Source of the DNA: Allotamlana fucoidanivorans
GTDB taxonomy: Bacteria; Bacteroidota; Bacteroidia; Flavobacteriales; Flavobacteriaceae
Length of the DNA: 64,000 nucleotides
Direction: 5' to 3'
NCBI RefSeq assembly: GCF_045788535.1
Contig: NZ_CP074074.1
Location: 1,302,001-1,366,000 of the forward strand
A program made the position numbers and the translations under genes. Position 1 is the stretch's first letter. Each line of letters starts with the position of its first letter. The notes under the pieces are model-generated. The model was given only the letters and a program-made list of their open reading frames with translations, ran no database searches and was not told the origin of the DNA. Below, one piece after another: positions 34,340 to 43,724 of this stretch.

Positions 34340-35908
34340 TTATTGTAACAAAGGTGAGTAGTTGGTTGGGTACGCGCCAATATCAACTAAATTGCCAGAG
34401 GCTTCAAAATTAGAGCCATATTTAGCATCAATGGCTTTCATAAATTCGTTCGCAATTATGGCGTAACCACGAGAGGTTAAATGTACACCATCTAATGAAA
34501 AGGCACCTCCAGTGACCAGATCTGACGTTAAAATAAAATTATTAGACGCTATGCCTGTGTCTTTTAGTTGAGATAACAAGGTATTGGCATCTACAAAGGC
34601 CAATCCAGCTTGACCGGCAGCAGCTTCAATAGTAGCATTAAAGTTATCTACTGCGGTTTTAATTTCGGCTTGCTCACTCGGAATGAGTACAAGTTGGTCT
34701 TGCAGGGGATAGCTAATGCCATTCACGTTAACAGGTGCTGGTAAGCCCGGAGCCGGTTTTCCAATTTGCGAACCAGCTGCTAAAAGGATTAGATCATCGG
34801 GTTTGGCTTGTCTGCATTTTCCAAAAATAGCTCCGAATGCGCCAGCGGTTGGTGCGCCTAAAACAGGAGTAAGTGTGGCTGCAATTTCTGCTGATCTATC
34901 GGTTGCGGTTTCGTCATGTATCAGTAAAGGGTTGGGGCCATCAGCGGATAGTAGATTAACTCGGTCGGGTTCTCCTAATGCTGTGAAAATCTGATTTAAT
35001 GGTCCATAAAGTTGCGCGTTTAAGGTCGGAATTAAAGGCAAAATACTCTCAAAATCTGGGTCTGTAGGATCTAATAGATCCCATGGAATAGTTGTGAAAT
35101 TTGGTATATCTGATACATAAGGAATATTAGCAATTACGCCTTTTGCACCTCCTGAGGTTAGGGTATTTACTATTGTAGTCATAGCAAAATCAAACGTGGG
35201 CTGGTCTGTAATAGGGTTAGTGCCATCACCTCCAGTTAATGCATAGCCTAAAATATCATTACTTCCTAACCATAATGTGAAAAATGTTGGGTTTTGAGCC
35301 ATAGTTAATTCCAGAATACTGGCATTGGGCGTGTTTCCTGTCATTCTTATAAAGTACGGATTGGCGAGCGGTAAGTTTGCTAAATTACCATAACCTGGTG
35401 CTATCACATGAAAACTTTTTGCTCCAGGGACTCCCATATTGTTAAAAGGCCCCGTTGGGTTGTTCAATACAATATCTGTTGTAACGGTGACTGGTCCAAT
35501 GACAGACTCTAAAGGTTGGGGGGCACCTCCTGTAGTTACAAATCTGGGATTGAAACCTTCAATTCTGGTGCCGTTTAAGGCGAGTCCACCAAAATTATCG
35601 CTAACTAAAGGTTGGGTAAATGCGCCACCGCCAGCTAATTCAAATTTTTCTGAAAGTATTTTTGGGAATGCGTTTTTCTGTGCAGCCAGAAAGAGCGTTC
35701 CGTCCGACAGTCCCGCTGTAAGTGAATTTCCAACAGAGACATACTTTGAAAAATCAGCCACACCAGAGGTTAAATCGGGTAAAATAATCTCTTTAGGGAC
35801 TGGAATATTATTGTCTCTTAATACATCTTCGGGTGAATTACATGCGGTAAAACCCAGTAAAAGAAATAGAACGATTATATATTTTGTATTCATGATTTTC
35901 TTTTTCAT
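34340..35908 (-). CDS. SGNH/GDSL-type hydrolase lipoprotein (522 aa)
   Basis: A lipoprotein signal ends in LLLGFTACNS. SGNH blocks are visible: VGNSLTAGLSDG (block I, nucleophile Ser), TLWLGSNDILGY (block III, Asn) and LDGVHLTSRGYAI (block V, Asp/His). The 522 residues exceed simple GDSL lipases because of insertions between the blocks. It follows the TonB receptor by 4 bases, so an ester-containing ligand may be processed at the outer membrane; that is inference. An alternative ATG lies 15 bases downstream. Confidence 0.85.
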   Translation of the reverse strand: MKKKIMNTKYIIVLFLLLGFTACNSPEDVLRDNNIPVPKEIILPDLTSGVADFSKYVSVGNSLTAGLSDGTLFLAAQKNAFPKILSEKFELAGGGAFTQPLVSDNFGGLALNGTRIEGFNPRFVTTGGAPQPLESVIGPVTVTTDIVLNNPTGPFNNMGVPGAKSFHVIAPGYGNLANLPLANPYFIRMTGNTPNASILELTMAQNPTFFTLWLGSNDILGYALTGGDGTNPITDQPTFDFAMTTIVNTLTSGGAKGVIANIPYVSDIPNFTTIPWDLLDPTDPDFESILPLIPTLNAQLYGPLNQIFTALGEPDRVNLLSADGPNPLLIHDETATDRSAEIAATLTPVLGAPTAGAFGAIFGKCRQAKPDDLILLAAGSQIGKPAPGLPAPVNVNGISYPLQDQLVLIPSEQAEIKTAVDNFNATIEAAAGQAGLAFVDANTLLSQLKDTGIASNNFILTSDLVTGGAFSLDGVHLTSRGYAIIANEFMKAIDAKYGSNFEASGNLVDIGAYPTNYSPLLQ

Positions 35909-35912
35909 TTTA

Positions 35913-38678
35913 TTAATTGTTAATAATCCATGAAACGTAGTACATGGAACCTATAAAGCCAGTGCCATAAGCAGTATAGTATTCTTTCCCAGTAAGGTTT
36001 GTTGCCCCTGCTTTAAAAGTAGATTTAAAACTGGGTACTTGCAAATTGATTTGAGCATCAAGAACGTGGTATTCTGGAACAAGCCCGTTTCCAAAAGTAG
36101 CCTCCCAATAATAGTTATCGCTATATCTGTAAGCTATATTAAAGCCAAAGTTTTTAAACAACTCAGTATTTCCAAATGAAGCTTTGAATTTATGTTCAGG
36201 GGTGTTAAAGTTAGTTACAAAATCAGGGTATTTCTTTCTGTCAAAATCCAGTTTGGAATAGGTATAACTTCCGCTTAAATCGAAATTACCAAATATTTTG
36301 GTTGATAACCCAAGGGATGCGCCGTAGGAGTTTACGTCTGCTTCAGAATTTGTATAAATACCATAATCTTGAAAGTCACCATTTTCAATAGCGTTGATTG
36401 ATAGTGAGTTATCTCCAACAGTGCCATAAAGTGGTGCTACAACTCTGTTCTGCGAAATAAAATCTTTATAGCTATTGTAATAGGCACTAAAATCAATAGT
36501 AAGGTTGTTAAGTTTTCCTCTATATCCAACCTCGGCCGAAGTCACTTGCTCTGGTTTTATTAGGCTAGGGTTACCAATGGCGCTAGGTTCTTCAAAAACA
36601 TCGGTGTTTCCGGTTTCTTCATATTCTTGAACGGCACTTCTGGTGTATGAATTGGTATACGCTGCAGCCCCTGTTTGCGTGATTGAAGCTGGTTGCCCTA
36701 ACAGTTGCCCACTAGTACTAACTCTATAATCTCTAGAATATCTATCTAAGTTGTTAGGAGCTGAGCCTACCAAAATATAAGAACTAGTGTCTAGACCAAT
36801 AAATAAATCTTGGGTGGTTGGATTTCTAAATCCAGTTTGAACAGATGCTCTAATGTTATGATCTCTATTTATGGTTAAGCCTGCCGATAATCTCGGAGAA
36901 AAGAATCCATCAAAAAACTCTGATTTATCATAACGAACGGAGCCCGTTAACTTTAATTCTAAGCTTTGATTTAATTCTAGGCTTTTTTGAATTTGCGTAT
37001 ATAGTCCGAATTCAGAATAGTCAATAGATCCATCATAATCTGTGTAAATGGTTCCAAATGAATTTAAATTATATTTTCTGTAAGAGCCACCTACTTGTAT
37101 CTCGGCCCAATCCATTAAATGACTAAAGTTATAATTTCCATCTGCATGGTAGTATTTAGAGGCATCTTGAAATTTTGATCCTGTAGCTAAATTAGGATCG
37201 TTGATACTTCGGTTAAAGGCCTCATTAAACTCTGGAGATCCAGGTAAATATCTTCCCGATTCTGCTTGTGCCCTTGCAGCAGCATGCGCTTGATCTTCAG
37301 TGGCTCCGCCCAATGTGGCTCCTACATAGGTGCTTATATAATCGCCAAACCAATCTTCATCACTTTTCCAAGCTCTATTAATTTGAACGGCTGTTACAAC
37401 CATATCATAAGAATCACCAGCTTTATCTGAAACTACATATCCTCTTAAAAAGAAATTATTGTTCTTAAACTCTAGTTTATGCTGTTGTTGCGTGAAACCA
37501 TCTATATAGTACCTATTACTACCTTGATAGATAGTAGACCCCGTACCAACTTTTCCAACATAAGATATTTCAAAATCGTTTTCCCAAGGGCGATAGTATA
37601 AGCCCCAATCCGCTTTAACACTTTCAGCATTGTGATCGGTTAAGTATTCTTCTTCATATCCCGTTCTACTTACATAAACATTTGGGACAAGAGGTTTGAT
37701 AAATTCAGGAGCTTCTGCCCTTATATTTGCTGAAGCAAGATCACCATAAACGTTTACACCGTCATAATTTATATTGCTCTCTCGAGTGCCTCCATTCGAA
37801 TTTTTATCAACCTTACTATTAGCAGCCCAATCAGTACCTTTTAAATAGCCAAAATTAATTTTCCCAGCAAATTTGTTACTGAACTTATGTGCTGCTCTAA
37901 AACTTAAATCAGTATAAGCATTATCGCCAGCAGCTTTTTGTGATGTGATTCCCCGTTTTAGTGATGCACTGATACCCGGATAATCAAATGGGTTTTTACT
38001 ACGCATAAATAATATACCATTAAAGGCATTAGCACCATATAATGCTGAAGATGCTCCAGGTAGTAATTCAACACTGAGCACATCGGTTTCGGTCATACCT
38101 ACTAAATTACCTATTGGGAAGTTAAGGGCTGGTGTGGAATTATCCATCCCATCAACCAATTGCATAAAGCGGTTGTTTGCAAAGGTGGCAAAGCCACGGG
38201 TGTTAACCGACTTAAATGTCAAACTATTGGTATTAACATCAACGCCTTTTAAGTTTTCTAAACCATCATAAAAATCTGCTGATGCTGTATTTTTTATCTC
38301 TTTAAGCCCAAAACGCTCTACGGTTACTGGTGATTCAAAAATACGTTCGGGTGTTCTAGAGGCTGAAATAACCACTTCGTCTAAGGCCGTACCTTCAATT
38401 AAAACAAAGCTTAGTGTTTGACTGTTTGATGTTACCTCTAAGGTCATGGATTCAAAGCCTACACTACTAGCCTGGACTGAAAATGGTGGATTTTGACTAT
38501 AGGTTAATGTAAAATTACCGTCAAAATCGGTCACTGTGCCCGTTGTTGTTCCTAGAACAATGATATTTGCGCCAGGGATGGGTTGACTATTGTCATCAAC
38601 AACTGATCCTGAAATTGTTGTTTGAGAGTATGCAAAACTGCAAATGAACAACAGTAATAATTGATAAAATGTCTTCAT
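35913..38678 (-). CDS. TonB-dependent receptor with N-terminal carboxypeptidase-like domain (921 aa)
   Basis: A signal peptide of about 18 residues is followed by a beta-sandwich (TTISGSVVDDNSQPIPGANI onward), a TonB-box region (LDEVVISASRTPERIFESP), a plug domain (GLENLKGVDVNTNSL; LLPGASSALYGANAFNG) and a large barrel. No SusD gene follows; the partner is the SGNH lipoprotein instead. The substrate is unknown. Confidence 0.92.
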   Translation of the reverse strand: MKTFYQLLLLFICSFAYSQTTISGSVVDDNSQPIPGANIIVLGTTTGTVTDFDGNFTLTYSQNPPFSVQASSVGFESMTLEVTSNSQTLSFVLIEGTALDEVVISASRTPERIFESPVTVERFGLKEIKNTASADFYDGLENLKGVDVNTNSLTFKSVNTRGFATFANNRFMQLVDGMDNSTPALNFPIGNLVGMTETDVLSVELLPGASSALYGANAFNGILFMRSKNPFDYPGISASLKRGITSQKAAGDNAYTDLSFRAAHKFSNKFAGKINFGYLKGTDWAANSKVDKNSNGGTRESNINYDGVNVYGDLASANIRAEAPEFIKPLVPNVYVSRTGYEEEYLTDHNAESVKADWGLYYRPWENDFEISYVGKVGTGSTIYQGSNRYYIDGFTQQQHKLEFKNNNFFLRGYVVSDKAGDSYDMVVTAVQINRAWKSDEDWFGDYISTYVGATLGGATEDQAHAAARAQAESGRYLPGSPEFNEAFNRSINDPNLATGSKFQDASKYYHADGNYNFSHLMDWAEIQVGGSYRKYNLNSFGTIYTDYDGSIDYSEFGLYTQIQKSLELNQSLELKLTGSVRYDKSEFFDGFFSPRLSAGLTINRDHNIRASVQTGFRNPTTQDLFIGLDTSSYILVGSAPNNLDRYSRDYRVSTSGQLLGQPASITQTGAAAYTNSYTRSAVQEYEETGNTDVFEEPSAIGNPSLIKPEQVTSAEVGYRGKLNNLTIDFSAYYNSYKDFISQNRVVAPLYGTVGDNSLSINAIENGDFQDYGIYTNSEADVNSYGASLGLSTKIFGNFDLSGSYTYSKLDFDRKKYPDFVTNFNTPEHKFKASFGNTELFKNFGFNIAYRYSDNYYWEATFGNGLVPEYHVLDAQINLQVPSFKSTFKAGATNLTGKEYYTAYGTGFIGSMYYVSWIINN

Positions 38679-38930
38679 GTAATGTTAAAATAGTTAAGTT
38701 TGAACTAAAATAGTATTTTGTTTTAAATAGTGCTTGCCAATAAAAATATAAAAAAATTATGCACGCATAGTATGTTTTAATAAAATATTGAGTTAAATAT
38801 TGCCATATTCTAAATTTAAACATAAAATATCTAAAATAATTGATTTTAAATCTAAGTAAGATAATGTGAGGAGAAGTAATGTCCTGAATCTTATTTGAAA
38901 GAATTTTTCGGACAACCTTAAAAGCAATAA
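38679..38930. other. AT-rich intergenic region, no supported gene
   Basis: About 250 very AT-rich bases upstream of the TonB receptor. A minus frame across it is rich in Ile, Phe and Tyr, overlaps the receptor's signal-peptide coding region and has no plausible start, so I see only the receptor's probable 5' region. Confidence 0.5.
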
Positions 38931-38963
38931 AAAAGCCTATGAGTTTTAAATTCATAGGCTTTT
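38931..38963 (-). terminator. Terminator of glmS
   Basis: A perfect 12-bp stem pairs AAAAGCCTATGA (38931-38942) with 38952-38963 around a 9-base loop. On the minus strand it is followed by a T run, 19 bases after the glmS stop. Confidence 0.9.
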
Positions 38964-38981
38964 AATATAGGTAAAATTAAT

Positions 38982-40835
38982 TTATTCTACGGTAACAGAT
39001 TTGGCCAAATTTCGTGGTTGATCTACATTCTTTCCTAGCATGACAGCAATGTGATAAGAGAGCAACTGCAATGGAATAGTGGTTAAGAGCGGTGATAAGG
39101 ACTCTAAGGTTTCAGGTACTTCAATAACGTGATCTGCTAACTCTTTCACTTGACTGTCGCCTTCAGTAACAATACCAATAATTTTGCCTTTTCTTGATTT
39201 TATTTCTTGAATATTACTAACCACTTTTTCATAATGCCCTTTTCTAGTAGCTATAACCACAATGGGCATATTCTCATCAATCAATGCTATAGGACCGTGC
39301 TTCATTTCGGCGGCAGGATAGCCTTCTGCATGGATATAAGAAATTTCCTTTAGTTTTAAAGCGCCTTCAAGTGCTACAGGGAAATTATAACCTCTTCCTA
39401 GATATAAGAAATTACGAGCATCTTTATAAACATCAGAAATAACCTGAATTAAAGCGTCAGATTCTAATGCTTTTTCTACTTTTTTAGGAATCATTTCAAG
39501 CTCTAACAAATGTGTTCTGAAATCGGAACTACTTATAGTACCTTTTGCTCTGGCTAATCGTAAAGCCATTAAAGTAAGCACAGTAATTTGCGTAGTAAAT
39601 GCCTTTGTTGAAGCTACTCCAATTTCTGGTCCTGCGTGGGTATAAGCACCTGCATCCGATTCTCTAGCGATGGAAGATCCTACTACATTACACACCCCAA
39701 AAACAAAAGCGCCTTTTGATTTAGCTAGTTTAATGGCTGCCAATGTATCGGCTGTTTCACCAGATTGAGAAATAGCTATGAGAATATCGTTTTCATTTAT
39801 TATGGGATTTCTGTATCTAAACTCAGAGGCATATTCTACTTCTACAGGTATGCGGGCTAAATCCTCAAAAATATACTCTGCAACCAATCCTGCGTGCCAA
39901 GAGGTGCCGCAGGCTACAATAATGATACGGTTAGCATTAAGAAACTTTTTCATGTTATCTTCAACACCTACCATTTTTATAATAGCTTCGTTTCTTAATA
40001 ATCTTCCTCTGTAAGTGTCTGTGATGGCTTTGGGTTGCTCATGAATTTCCTTAAGCATAAAATGCTCATAACCCCCTTTTTCAATTTGTTCCAGATTTAT
40101 TTGTAGCTCTTGAACGTAGGTGTCTACATGAGAATCATCTTTTATCTTTCTGATTTTTATTCCCTTATGGAACCTAATAATGGCCATTTCTTCATCTTCA
40201 AGATATACGGCATTTTTTGTGTATTCTAAAAAAGGAGAGGCATCACTAGCAATGAAGAATTCGTCTTCGTCTTCACCAATACCAATGGCTAACGGACTAC
40301 CTAAACGCGCTACAACAACTTCTTCAGGCTTATTTCTATCAAAAACAGCAATGGCATAAGCACCAATAACTTGGTTAAGTGCTATTTGAACCGCTTTACC
40401 TAATTTAATGTTTTCTTGTTTTTTTACGTCTTCAATTAAGTTAACCAGTACTTCGGTATCTGTATCAGACTGAAAAGTATATCCTCTGGAAATTAATTCC
40501 TGTTTGAGAGCCTCATAATTTTCAATAATACCATTATGAATGATAACCAAATCGCCCGAATTAGAAACATGTGGATGCGAATTAACATCATTAGGAACAC
40601 CATGTGTTGCCCAACGGGTATGGCCAATGCCTACATTACCATGTTTTGTAATTTGTGCTTCAGCTTTTTCTTCAAGATCGGCTACTTTACCCTTTGTTTT
40701 AGAAACTTTTAAGTCAGTACCATCAAAAAGTGCAATTCCTGCACTATCATAACCTCTGTATTCTAATCGTTTTAAGCCTTCAATAATAATAGGGTAAGCT
40801 TCTCTGTGTCCTAGATATCCAACAATGCCACACAT
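38982..40835 (-). CDS. glmS: Glutamine-fructose-6-phosphate aminotransferase, isomerising (617 aa)
   Basis: Makes glucosamine-6-phosphate for peptidoglycan and LPS. The mature N terminus CGIVGYLGHREAYP has the catalytic Cys next to Met1. Glutaminase landmarks (GHTRWATHGVPND, HNGIIENYE) are followed by two SIS domains (ACGTSWHAG; ISQSGETADTLAA) and the conserved ending LAKSVTVE. Full length. No glmS ribozyme-like structure is recognised upstream. A 32-base palindrome lies 50 bases before the start. Confidence 0.97.
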   Translation of the reverse strand: MCGIVGYLGHREAYPIIIEGLKRLEYRGYDSAGIALFDGTDLKVSKTKGKVADLEEKAEAQITKHGNVGIGHTRWATHGVPNDVNSHPHVSNSGDLVIIHNGIIENYEALKQELISRGYTFQSDTDTEVLVNLIEDVKKQENIKLGKAVQIALNQVIGAYAIAVFDRNKPEEVVVARLGSPLAIGIGEDEDEFFIASDASPFLEYTKNAVYLEDEEMAIIRFHKGIKIRKIKDDSHVDTYVQELQINLEQIEKGGYEHFMLKEIHEQPKAITDTYRGRLLRNEAIIKMVGVEDNMKKFLNANRIIIVACGTSWHAGLVAEYIFEDLARIPVEVEYASEFRYRNPIINENDILIAISQSGETADTLAAIKLAKSKGAFVFGVCNVVGSSIARESDAGAYTHAGPEIGVASTKAFTTQITVLTLMALRLARAKGTISSSDFRTHLLELEMIPKKVEKALESDALIQVISDVYKDARNFLYLGRGYNFPVALEGALKLKEISYIHAEGYPAAEMKHGPIALIDENMPIVVIATRKGHYEKVVSNIQEIKSRKGKIIGIVTEGDSQVKELADHVIEVPETLESLSPLLTTIPLQLLSYHIAVMLGKNVDQPRNLAKSVTVE

Positions 40836-40884
40836 AGTTTTGAATTTTGATTTTGGGTTTTATTTTCTTGCAAACAAAGATGTA

Positions 40885-40916
40885 AAATAAAAATTAGCTT
40901 AAGCTAATTTTTATTT
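40885..40916. terminator. 32-base perfect palindrome between the DUF4270 gene and glmS; probable terminator
   Basis: Every base from 40885 to 40916 pairs symmetrically about 40900/40901; the core is ATTAGCTTAAGCTAAT. On the minus strand it lies downstream of the DUF4270 stop and continues into an A/T tract, so it can fold into a terminator with a tiny loop. It could also be an operator for glmS, whose weak -7 box CATCTTTG (minus, 40875-40882) adjoins it. Confidence 0.6.
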
Positions 40917-40982
40917 GAATAGAATGATTTAACCGACGAAATTCATATTCAAAAAGAACATATTTTATTTATTATGAGACGG

Positions 40983-42692
40983 TTAGTCTTCTTTGCCTTT
41001 GCTTAAGAAAATTTTAAGTTGTAATTTTTTATCCTCCTTTTCTGGTATCCCTTTGCTACCATACAAAATGGTTCCTCTTGGTGAAATTATAGAAGCTGTA
41101 GGTATTGCATCAACGTTATTTGCGCTATTTAGAATTTTAGAATTATTGGTATAATTAACATTGGTAGACAATACTAAGCCAATTTTTGTATTGGTAGAGT
41201 CGTTAAGCAAAATATTATTTAAATGCTGTGTTAACCTAATTTTGAAGGTTCCTTCTGAATTTCTTTGTCCTAAACTTATTATTTTTGAATTAACAGGGTT
41301 AACTGTGTTTCCGGATTGATCTACTATATAATCTATGGTACTAGCCTTGTTCTCAAGATCATAAGCATAAATTCTATCATATTTATGGTAATCTTCATCA
41401 TCACCTGTATTCATGTCTTCATCTTCATTAATAATAAGATGCGCTTCATTTATGAGTCTTTTAAGTAAAAACCTTCTGGTTAAGGGATCAAATCTGTATT
41501 CACCATTTTCATCAGTCTGTCTGTACGTTTGCTTGAAGCATTCCAGAGCATCCATATCTGGTATGCCATCTCCATCACAATCTACATCACCACTAAATAA
41601 ATCAACAATAGCCATAGAACCTTCCATGCCTTTTAAATATAATTTTTCATCGCCAGAAGCGGCATCACCGTTCTCAAGATTTGTTGTAAAATTATTTATA
41701 AAGGTAGTTAATCTGTTTCCCGAAAAATTAAGCGTATAAGTTGATTCTGTTCGGGCATCTGTTGGGCCTTTTTCATAGGTTATAGTAATTGTGGCTTTTG
41801 AAGAAGCTAGATTTAATAAAATCATAGAGCCATCATCTATACCCAGTGTTTCTGCTTTAAAATATAAGCCTCTAAAATAGTTTTTAAAGTTATTAGCATT
41901 ACTTAAAACAGGATCGTCTTGTTTGTCTAATATGGTTTGTTGCCAAAAATCATTATCTAATTCTACCCTAAATGCAGGCTCAGATCTACTTGTCACAGCA
42001 TCATCTCCTTCTCCAGTCTCTATTACAATAGCTTCATTACTTGGAATAAATTCATTGTCAACAAAAATTGGAGTGTCTACATTAACAATGTGATTGTCAA
42101 ATAAGATAGTGCTGGTTCCTGTTAGGGCTGAGTTTGAATCACTGCTTCCGTTTGAATAGTAATTTTGCGAGTTTTCGGCAACACTGTTAGGGTCAAAATC
42201 TCTTAAAAAATAATTGTTTTGGTAAATGGTGAGTTTTATAGGTTGTTCTGTGTTACCATATAGTGAGTCGAGTTTATAAGTAACATGGCCTTCGTCATCT
42301 GTTCCATTAGCCGTGCTGTAATATGGAATATTTAAAACAACACTTACTACTTGAGGGTTTTCACCAAAATCGGGGTTAAATGATGTTGGTGTAACCTGAG
42401 ATATAATGCTAGCTTTTGTAAGTCCGTAGGCAGGATCATTATAAACACCCAGCAAGCTTGCTGCGGCAGCGCCTGTAGTTGAGGTAGATCCTAATCTATT
42501 TATTTGGAGTGCACTCAATTTTTGATTATAAGCCACAACTGGAAGCAAGGTGTCTCCAGTGGTGAAATTAGCATTGTCTTTTCCAAGAACATCACTTTCA
42601 ATGACATTAAATTCTTTGTCACAAGCAACAAGAGCAACAAGGACTAGAAGAAAAACAAAAGGAAATTTAAGGGCATTAATTGTCTTTTTCAT
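40983..42692 (-). CDS. DUF4270 lipoprotein (569 aa)
   Basis: A lipoprotein signal ends in LVALVACDKEF. The body reads as an extracellular beta-rich protein with repeated Asn/Asp-rich segments, including DVDCDGDGIPDMDALECF (about 360), a calcium-binding-like stretch. The FTTGDTLLPVVAYNQKLS region and overall size match DUF4270, a Bacteroidota family of unknown function. It directly follows the GT5-like gene (29 bases), an arrangement kept in many Flavobacteriia near panC. Confidence 0.85.
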   Translation of the reverse strand: MKKTINALKFPFVFLLVLVALVACDKEFNVIESDVLGKDNANFTTGDTLLPVVAYNQKLSALQINRLGSTSTTGAAAASLLGVYNDPAYGLTKASIISQVTPTSFNPDFGENPQVVSVVLNIPYYSTANGTDDEGHVTYKLDSLYGNTEQPIKLTIYQNNYFLRDFDPNSVAENSQNYYSNGSSDSNSALTGTSTILFDNHIVNVDTPIFVDNEFIPSNEAIVIETGEGDDAVTSRSEPAFRVELDNDFWQQTILDKQDDPVLSNANNFKNYFRGLYFKAETLGIDDGSMILLNLASSKATITITYEKGPTDARTESTYTLNFSGNRLTTFINNFTTNLENGDAASGDEKLYLKGMEGSMAIVDLFSGDVDCDGDGIPDMDALECFKQTYRQTDENGEYRFDPLTRRFLLKRLINEAHLIINEDEDMNTGDDEDYHKYDRIYAYDLENKASTIDYIVDQSGNTVNPVNSKIISLGQRNSEGTFKIRLTQHLNNILLNDSTNTKIGLVLSTNVNYTNNSKILNSANNVDAIPTASIISPRGTILYGSKGIPEKEDKKLQLKIFLSKGKED

Positions 42693-42721
42693 ATAACTTA
42701 GGTGGGTAGTGAATAGTTGAA

Positions 42722-43531
42722 TTAACCTAAAACAGTGTTGTTAAAGAATGTTGTATAGGCTTCACCAAATTCATCTTTACTTTTGTATTCTAAAACAGGT
42801 TTATCAGAAGCTTTTAAATAGCTGTCGAGTTCTTCAGGAATACTTTCAGAACCAACTATTAAAGCATCAGAATAATCAATAGCAACTTTCATTAAGTTAT
42901 TGTATGAGGGTTCTTCAAGAGGTTTAATAGCGTCTTCCTCAATATTATCAAACTTAATTTTATTTACCATGTCCTTGTTTAACGTCTCACTAAAACTTTG
43001 ATTGTATACTGAGGTTACAATTTTACTCTCATTAAAAAGAGGCTCATCTTTGTAGTATTCTTTAAGATAAAGTGGTAGTAAGGAAGCTAGCCAACCGTGC
43101 ACATGAATAATATCTGGAGCCCAATTCAATTTTTTAACGGTTTCTATAACACCTTTGGCAAAGAAAATAGCGCGTTCATCATTATCATCAAATAATTTTC
43201 CAGCTTCATCCGTTAAGGTGGCTTTTCGTTTAAAATACTCATCATTATCAATGAAGTAAACCTGAATACGCTCTTTTGGAATGGATGCCACTTTTATAAT
43301 GAGTGGCATATCTAAGTCATTAATAACTAAATTGATACCAGATAGTCTTATAACTTCGTGTAGTTGATGCCTTCTTTCATTAATATTACCATATCGTGGC
43401 ATGAAAATTCTAATTTGTCCACCTTGTTGATTTACTAATCTAGGGGCTTCAAATGACATGGAAGAGATTTCAGTTTCAGGTAAATAGGGCACGACTTCAG
43501 ATGATACGTACAATATCCTCTTATCTTTCAT
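42722..43531 (-). CDS. Degenerate glycogen/starch synthase (GT5) N-domain protein (269 aa)
   Basis: It aligns by pattern with the N-terminal Rossmann domain of GlgA: ILYVSSEVVPYL start, QIRIFMPRYGNI (about 39-50), and WAPDIIHVHGWLASLLPLYLK (about 137-157). The ADP-glucose-binding KTGGL motif expected after VPY is replaced by PETEISSMS, and the whole C-terminal glycosyltransferase domain is missing. It is therefore unlikely to be a glycogen synthase despite the usual database name. It is divergent from panC and precedes the DUF4270 lipoprotein. Confidence 0.8.
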   Translation of the reverse strand: MKDKRILYVSSEVVPYLPETEISSMSFEAPRLVNQQGGQIRIFMPRYGNINERRHQLHEVIRLSGINLVINDLDMPLIIKVASIPKERIQVYFIDNDEYFKRKATLTDEAGKLFDDNDERAIFFAKGVIETVKKLNWAPDIIHVHGWLASLLPLYLKEYYKDEPLFNESKIVTSVYNQSFSETLNKDMVNKIKFDNIEEDAIKPLEEPSYNNLMKVAIDYSDALIVGSESIPEELDSYLKASDKPVLEYKSKDEFGEAYTTFFNNTVLG

Positions 43532-43692
43532 ATGTTAGTTTTTGTTGACTTTAAATACATTATAAAATAAATCTTGAAATCATTTCAATACAGAGAATGA
43601 GTTAAAGAATATAATAAAGGCTGTGCTTTTGATTATTCAAAATAAAAAACACGCAAAAATACAAAAATTTATGCAAATTGCTTGTAAAATCT

Positions 43693-43700
43693 TAAGTTTG
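43693..43700 (+). promoter_or_regulatory. -7 box of panC
   Basis: TAAGTTTG is an exact TAnnTTTG, with TTTA at 43668-43671 as a possible -33. It lies 24 bases before the GTG start. Confidence 0.55.
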
Positions 43701-43724
43701 CACGCGTTAATTTTATATTAAATT

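Noticed and set aside
35439..35933. 164-residue plus-strand frame opposite the SGNH hydrolase gene
   Set aside because: It is antisense to a gene with clear SGNH motifs and shows no domain pattern of its own.
38596..38955. 119-residue minus-strand frame upstream of the second TonB receptor
   Set aside because: It overlaps the receptor's signal-peptide region and the glmS terminator, and its composition is that of translated AT-rich intergenic DNA.
40836..40884. glmS ribozyme or riboswitch
   Set aside because: The leader is short and AT-rich, with no room for or trace of the conserved ribozyme core.
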